DNA from: Deinococcus sonorensis KR-87
GTDB taxonomy: Bacteria > Deinococcota > Deinococci > Deinococcales > Deinococcaceae
Assembly (NCBI RefSeq): GCF_040256395.1
Contig: NZ_CP158299.1
Location: 2,261,501 to 2,325,500, forward strand
Direction: 5' to 3'
Length of the DNA stretch: 64,000 nt
Shown piece after piece: positions 62,482 to 64,000 of the stretch (position 1 is the first letter of the stretch; every line of letters begins with the position of its first letter). The translations under genes and the position numbers were made by a program. Under the pieces are notes generated by a model. It saw only the letters and a program-made list of their open reading frames with translations, did not search any database and was not told the DNA's origin.

Positions 62482-63288
62482 GTGCCAGAACTGCCGGAAG
62501 TCGAGACCACCCGCCGCAAGATTGAGCCGTACCTGAAGGGCCGCCAGCTGATCCGGCTGGAGCACGACGCCCCGCACCGCTACCGTCAGACGCATCTGGC
62601 GCACGGCCGCACCGTGTCGGGCCTGGGCCGGCGCGGCAAGTACCTGCTGATTCACCTGGACGATGCTGGTGAGGCGCCGCTGGAACTGATCGTGCATCTG
62701 GGGATGACCGGCGGCTTCCGCTTTGACGCCACGCCGCACACCCGCGTCACGCTGCACACCGATCAGGGCCAGCTGTACTTTCAGGACGCGCGGCGCTTCG
62801 GCAAGATGGCGGTCGTGACGCCCGGCGAGTATGCCAGCATGCCCACCCTGGCCCGCATGGGGCCCGAGCCGCTGTCGGAGGCGTTTCTGGAGCTGGACTT
62901 CGTGCAGGCGGCGGCGCGGGCCGGGGCGGTCAAGCCATGGCTGCTGTCGCAGCAGCCGGTGGCCGGCGTGGGCAACATCTACGCCGACGAGAGCCTGTGG
63001 CGCGCCCGCATTCACCCGGCCCAGACGCGCCTCACGCCGGACGAGGCGCTGCGGCTGTACCAGGCGATCCGGACCACCATGGCCGAGGCGGTGGAGGCCG
63101 GGGGCAGCACCCTCTCGGACGGCACCTACCAGCAGCCGGACGGCATCAGCGGGCTGTTCCAGGTGCATCACAACGTCTACGACCGGGCCGGGCAGCCGTG
63201 TCCGCGCTGCGGGACGCCCATCCAGAAGACGGTGCTGGCCCAGCGCGGCACCCATTTCTGCCCGCACTGTCAGGTGCTGCGGGGGTAA
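62482..63288 (+). CDS. mutM: Formamidopyrimidine-DNA glycosylase (Fpg/MutM)
   Basis: A 268-residue base-excision-repair enzyme that removes 8-oxoguanine and formamidopyrimidines and nicks at the lesion. The N-terminal PELPEVET supplies the catalytic Pro and Glu after Met removal, GRRGKYLL carries the catalytic Lys, and the zinc finger is CPRCG...[20 protein letters not shown] is the helix-two-turn-helix. The GTG start follows TAGCAT by 6 nt. Confidence 0.97.
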   Translation: MPELPEVETTRRKIEPYLKGRQLIRLEHDAPHRYRQTHLAHGRTVSGLGRRGKYLLIHLDDAGEAPLELIVHLGMTGGFRFDATPHTRVTLHTDQGQLYFQDARRFGKMAVVTPGEYASMPTLARMGPEPLSEAFLELDFVQAAARAGAVKPWLLSQQPVAGVGNIYADESLWRARIHPAQTRLTPDEALRLYQAIRTTMAEAVEAGGSTLSDGTYQQPDGISGLFQVHHNVYDRAGQPCPRCGTPIQKTVLAQRGTHFCPHCQVLRG

Positions 63289-63298
63289 GGTGGACCTC

Positions 63299-63943
63299 AT
63301 GACCGACCTGACTTCCCTGCGACAGACCTACGCCCGGGGCGAACTGCGCCGCCAGGACCTGCGGCCCCGGCCGCACGAGCAGTTTCAGCGCTGGCTGGAA
63401 GAGGCGCTCGCCTCGGACCTGCCGGAGCCGTACGCCGTGACGCTCGCCACCGCCGACGAGGCGGGCCGCCCCAGCGCCCGCACCGTGCTGCTGCGCGGTG
63501 CCGATGAGGCCGGGCTGGTGGTGTACAGCAACTACGAGAGCCACAAGGGCCGCGACCTGAAGGTCAACCCGCAGGCGGAACTGCTGTTCTACTGGCCGCA
63601 ATTGGAGCGGCAGGTGCGGGTGTACGGGCCGGTGGAGCGGCTCACCCCGGACGAGAGCGACACCTACTTTCACCAGCGCCCGCGCGAGAGCCAGCTGGCC
63701 GCGCATGCCAGCGACCCGCAGAGTGCGCCCATTGCCAGTCGGGCCGCGCTGGAGGCTGCCTTCTCGGCGCTGCATCAGCGCTTTCCCGAAGGCCAGCAGG
63801 TGCCGCGTCCGGAGTTCTGGGGCGGCTACCGGCTGCGGCCCCTGATGTACGAGTTCTGGCAGGGCCGGCCCAACCGCATGCACGACCGCTTCGAGTACCT
63901 GCGGGCCGGCGACGACTGGCAGATCACCCGCCTGATGCCCTAA
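63299..63943 (+). CDS. pdxH: Pyridoxamine 5'-phosphate oxidase
   Basis: A 214-residue FMN enzyme that makes pyridoxal 5'-phosphate. [53 protein letters not shown], and the C-terminal [15 protein letters not shown] with PEFWGGYRL are the family motifs. GTAAGGTGG at 63286-63294 includes the mutM stop and may serve as ribosome binding site, so the two genes are probably co-transcribed. Confidence 0.96.
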   Translation: MTDLTSLRQTYARGELRRQDLRPRPHEQFQRWLEEALASDLPEPYAVTLATADEAGRPSARTVLLRGADEAGLVVYSNYESHKGRDLKVNPQAELLFYWPQLERQVRVYGPVERLTPDESDTYFHQRPRESQLAAHASDPQSAPIASRAALEAAFSALHQRFPEGQQVPRPEFWGGYRLRPLMYEFWQGRPNRMHDRFEYLRAGDDWQITRLMP

Positions 63944-63992
63944 GGGCCTCTGGCCGGGAACTCTGGCGCGGCCTTCTCGTACCGTGCTGCAT

Positions 63993-64000
63993 ATGGCGAC
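63993..64000 (+). CDS. Start of a further gene (partial, putative)
   Basis: ATGGCGAC at the window edge is preceded by TACCGT (63980-63985) with a 7-nt gap, the same leaderless layout seen at many starts in this window. Only two codons are visible, so no product can be named. Confidence 0.35.

Overview
The window looks like a chromosome segment of a Deinococcus species. The DNA is very GC-rich and densely coded on both strands, with no rRNA, tRNA, insertion sequence, prophage or CRISPR array that I can see. Family-level clues (inference): an archaeal-type second aspartyl-tRNA synthetase, a CCA-type nucleotidyltransferase with no HD domain, a DarA-type cyclic-di-AMP receptor, a LptA/OstA-like protein, and about two dozen genes whose start codon lies only 5-9 nt after a TANNNT -10 box, the leaderless pattern reported for Deinococcus.

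Layout. 1-3361: a ParA ATPase with a small ribbon-helix-helix-like partner, then a two-gene ABC-2 exporter. 3417-5620: sucCD with its own promoter and terminator. 5652-9078: a kinase-like protein, a luciferase-like monooxygenase, a secreted protein and a GNAT-like protein. 9094-13023 (minus): a site-2 protease, a catalytically dead paralogue of it, a tRNA nucleotidyltransferase and an HtrA protease. 13140-18835: dusA, an M42 peptidase, DarA, a DsbA-like protein, the ribosome-rescue factor RqcH and a GNAT enzyme. 18908-22137: a D-2-hydroxyacid dehydrogenase, malQ behind a LacI-type operator, and a cobalamin adenosyltransferase. 22148-27071: envelope genes (amidase, OstA-like, beta-lactamase-like), DegV and a CysQ-like phosphatase. 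27112-28589: aspS2 behind a leader-peptide attenuator. 28637-31199: a divergent pair, an isopropylmalate-synthase-like enzyme and an HTH-citrate synthase fusion, sharing a palindromic operator. 31278-32988: three small genes. 32928-37114 (minus): an ssuDACB-like sulfonate operon behind a poly-cysteine leader peptide. 37280-39889: a three-gene ABC-2 exporter. 40072-44557 (minus): a cation diffusion facilitator, an EamA transporter and alpha-glucan phosphorylase. 44648-54814: mixed metabolic genes, upp, a wecA/wecB/diacylglycerol-kinase set and a TPR lipoprotein-like protein. 54924-63943: a large P-loop protein, isocitrate lyase, dxr-rseP, a glycosyltransferase, mutM and pdxH.

The genes join into central carbon metabolism (sucCD, aceA, citrate-synthase-like enzymes), glucan turnover (malQ, glgP), sulfur scavenging, envelope biogenesis and quality control of protein and RNA. 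The most notable signals are two independent leader-peptide regulators. One has Asn/Asp codons ahead of aspS2, with a complete set of competing RNA stems. The other has Cys codons ahead of the sulfonate operon.
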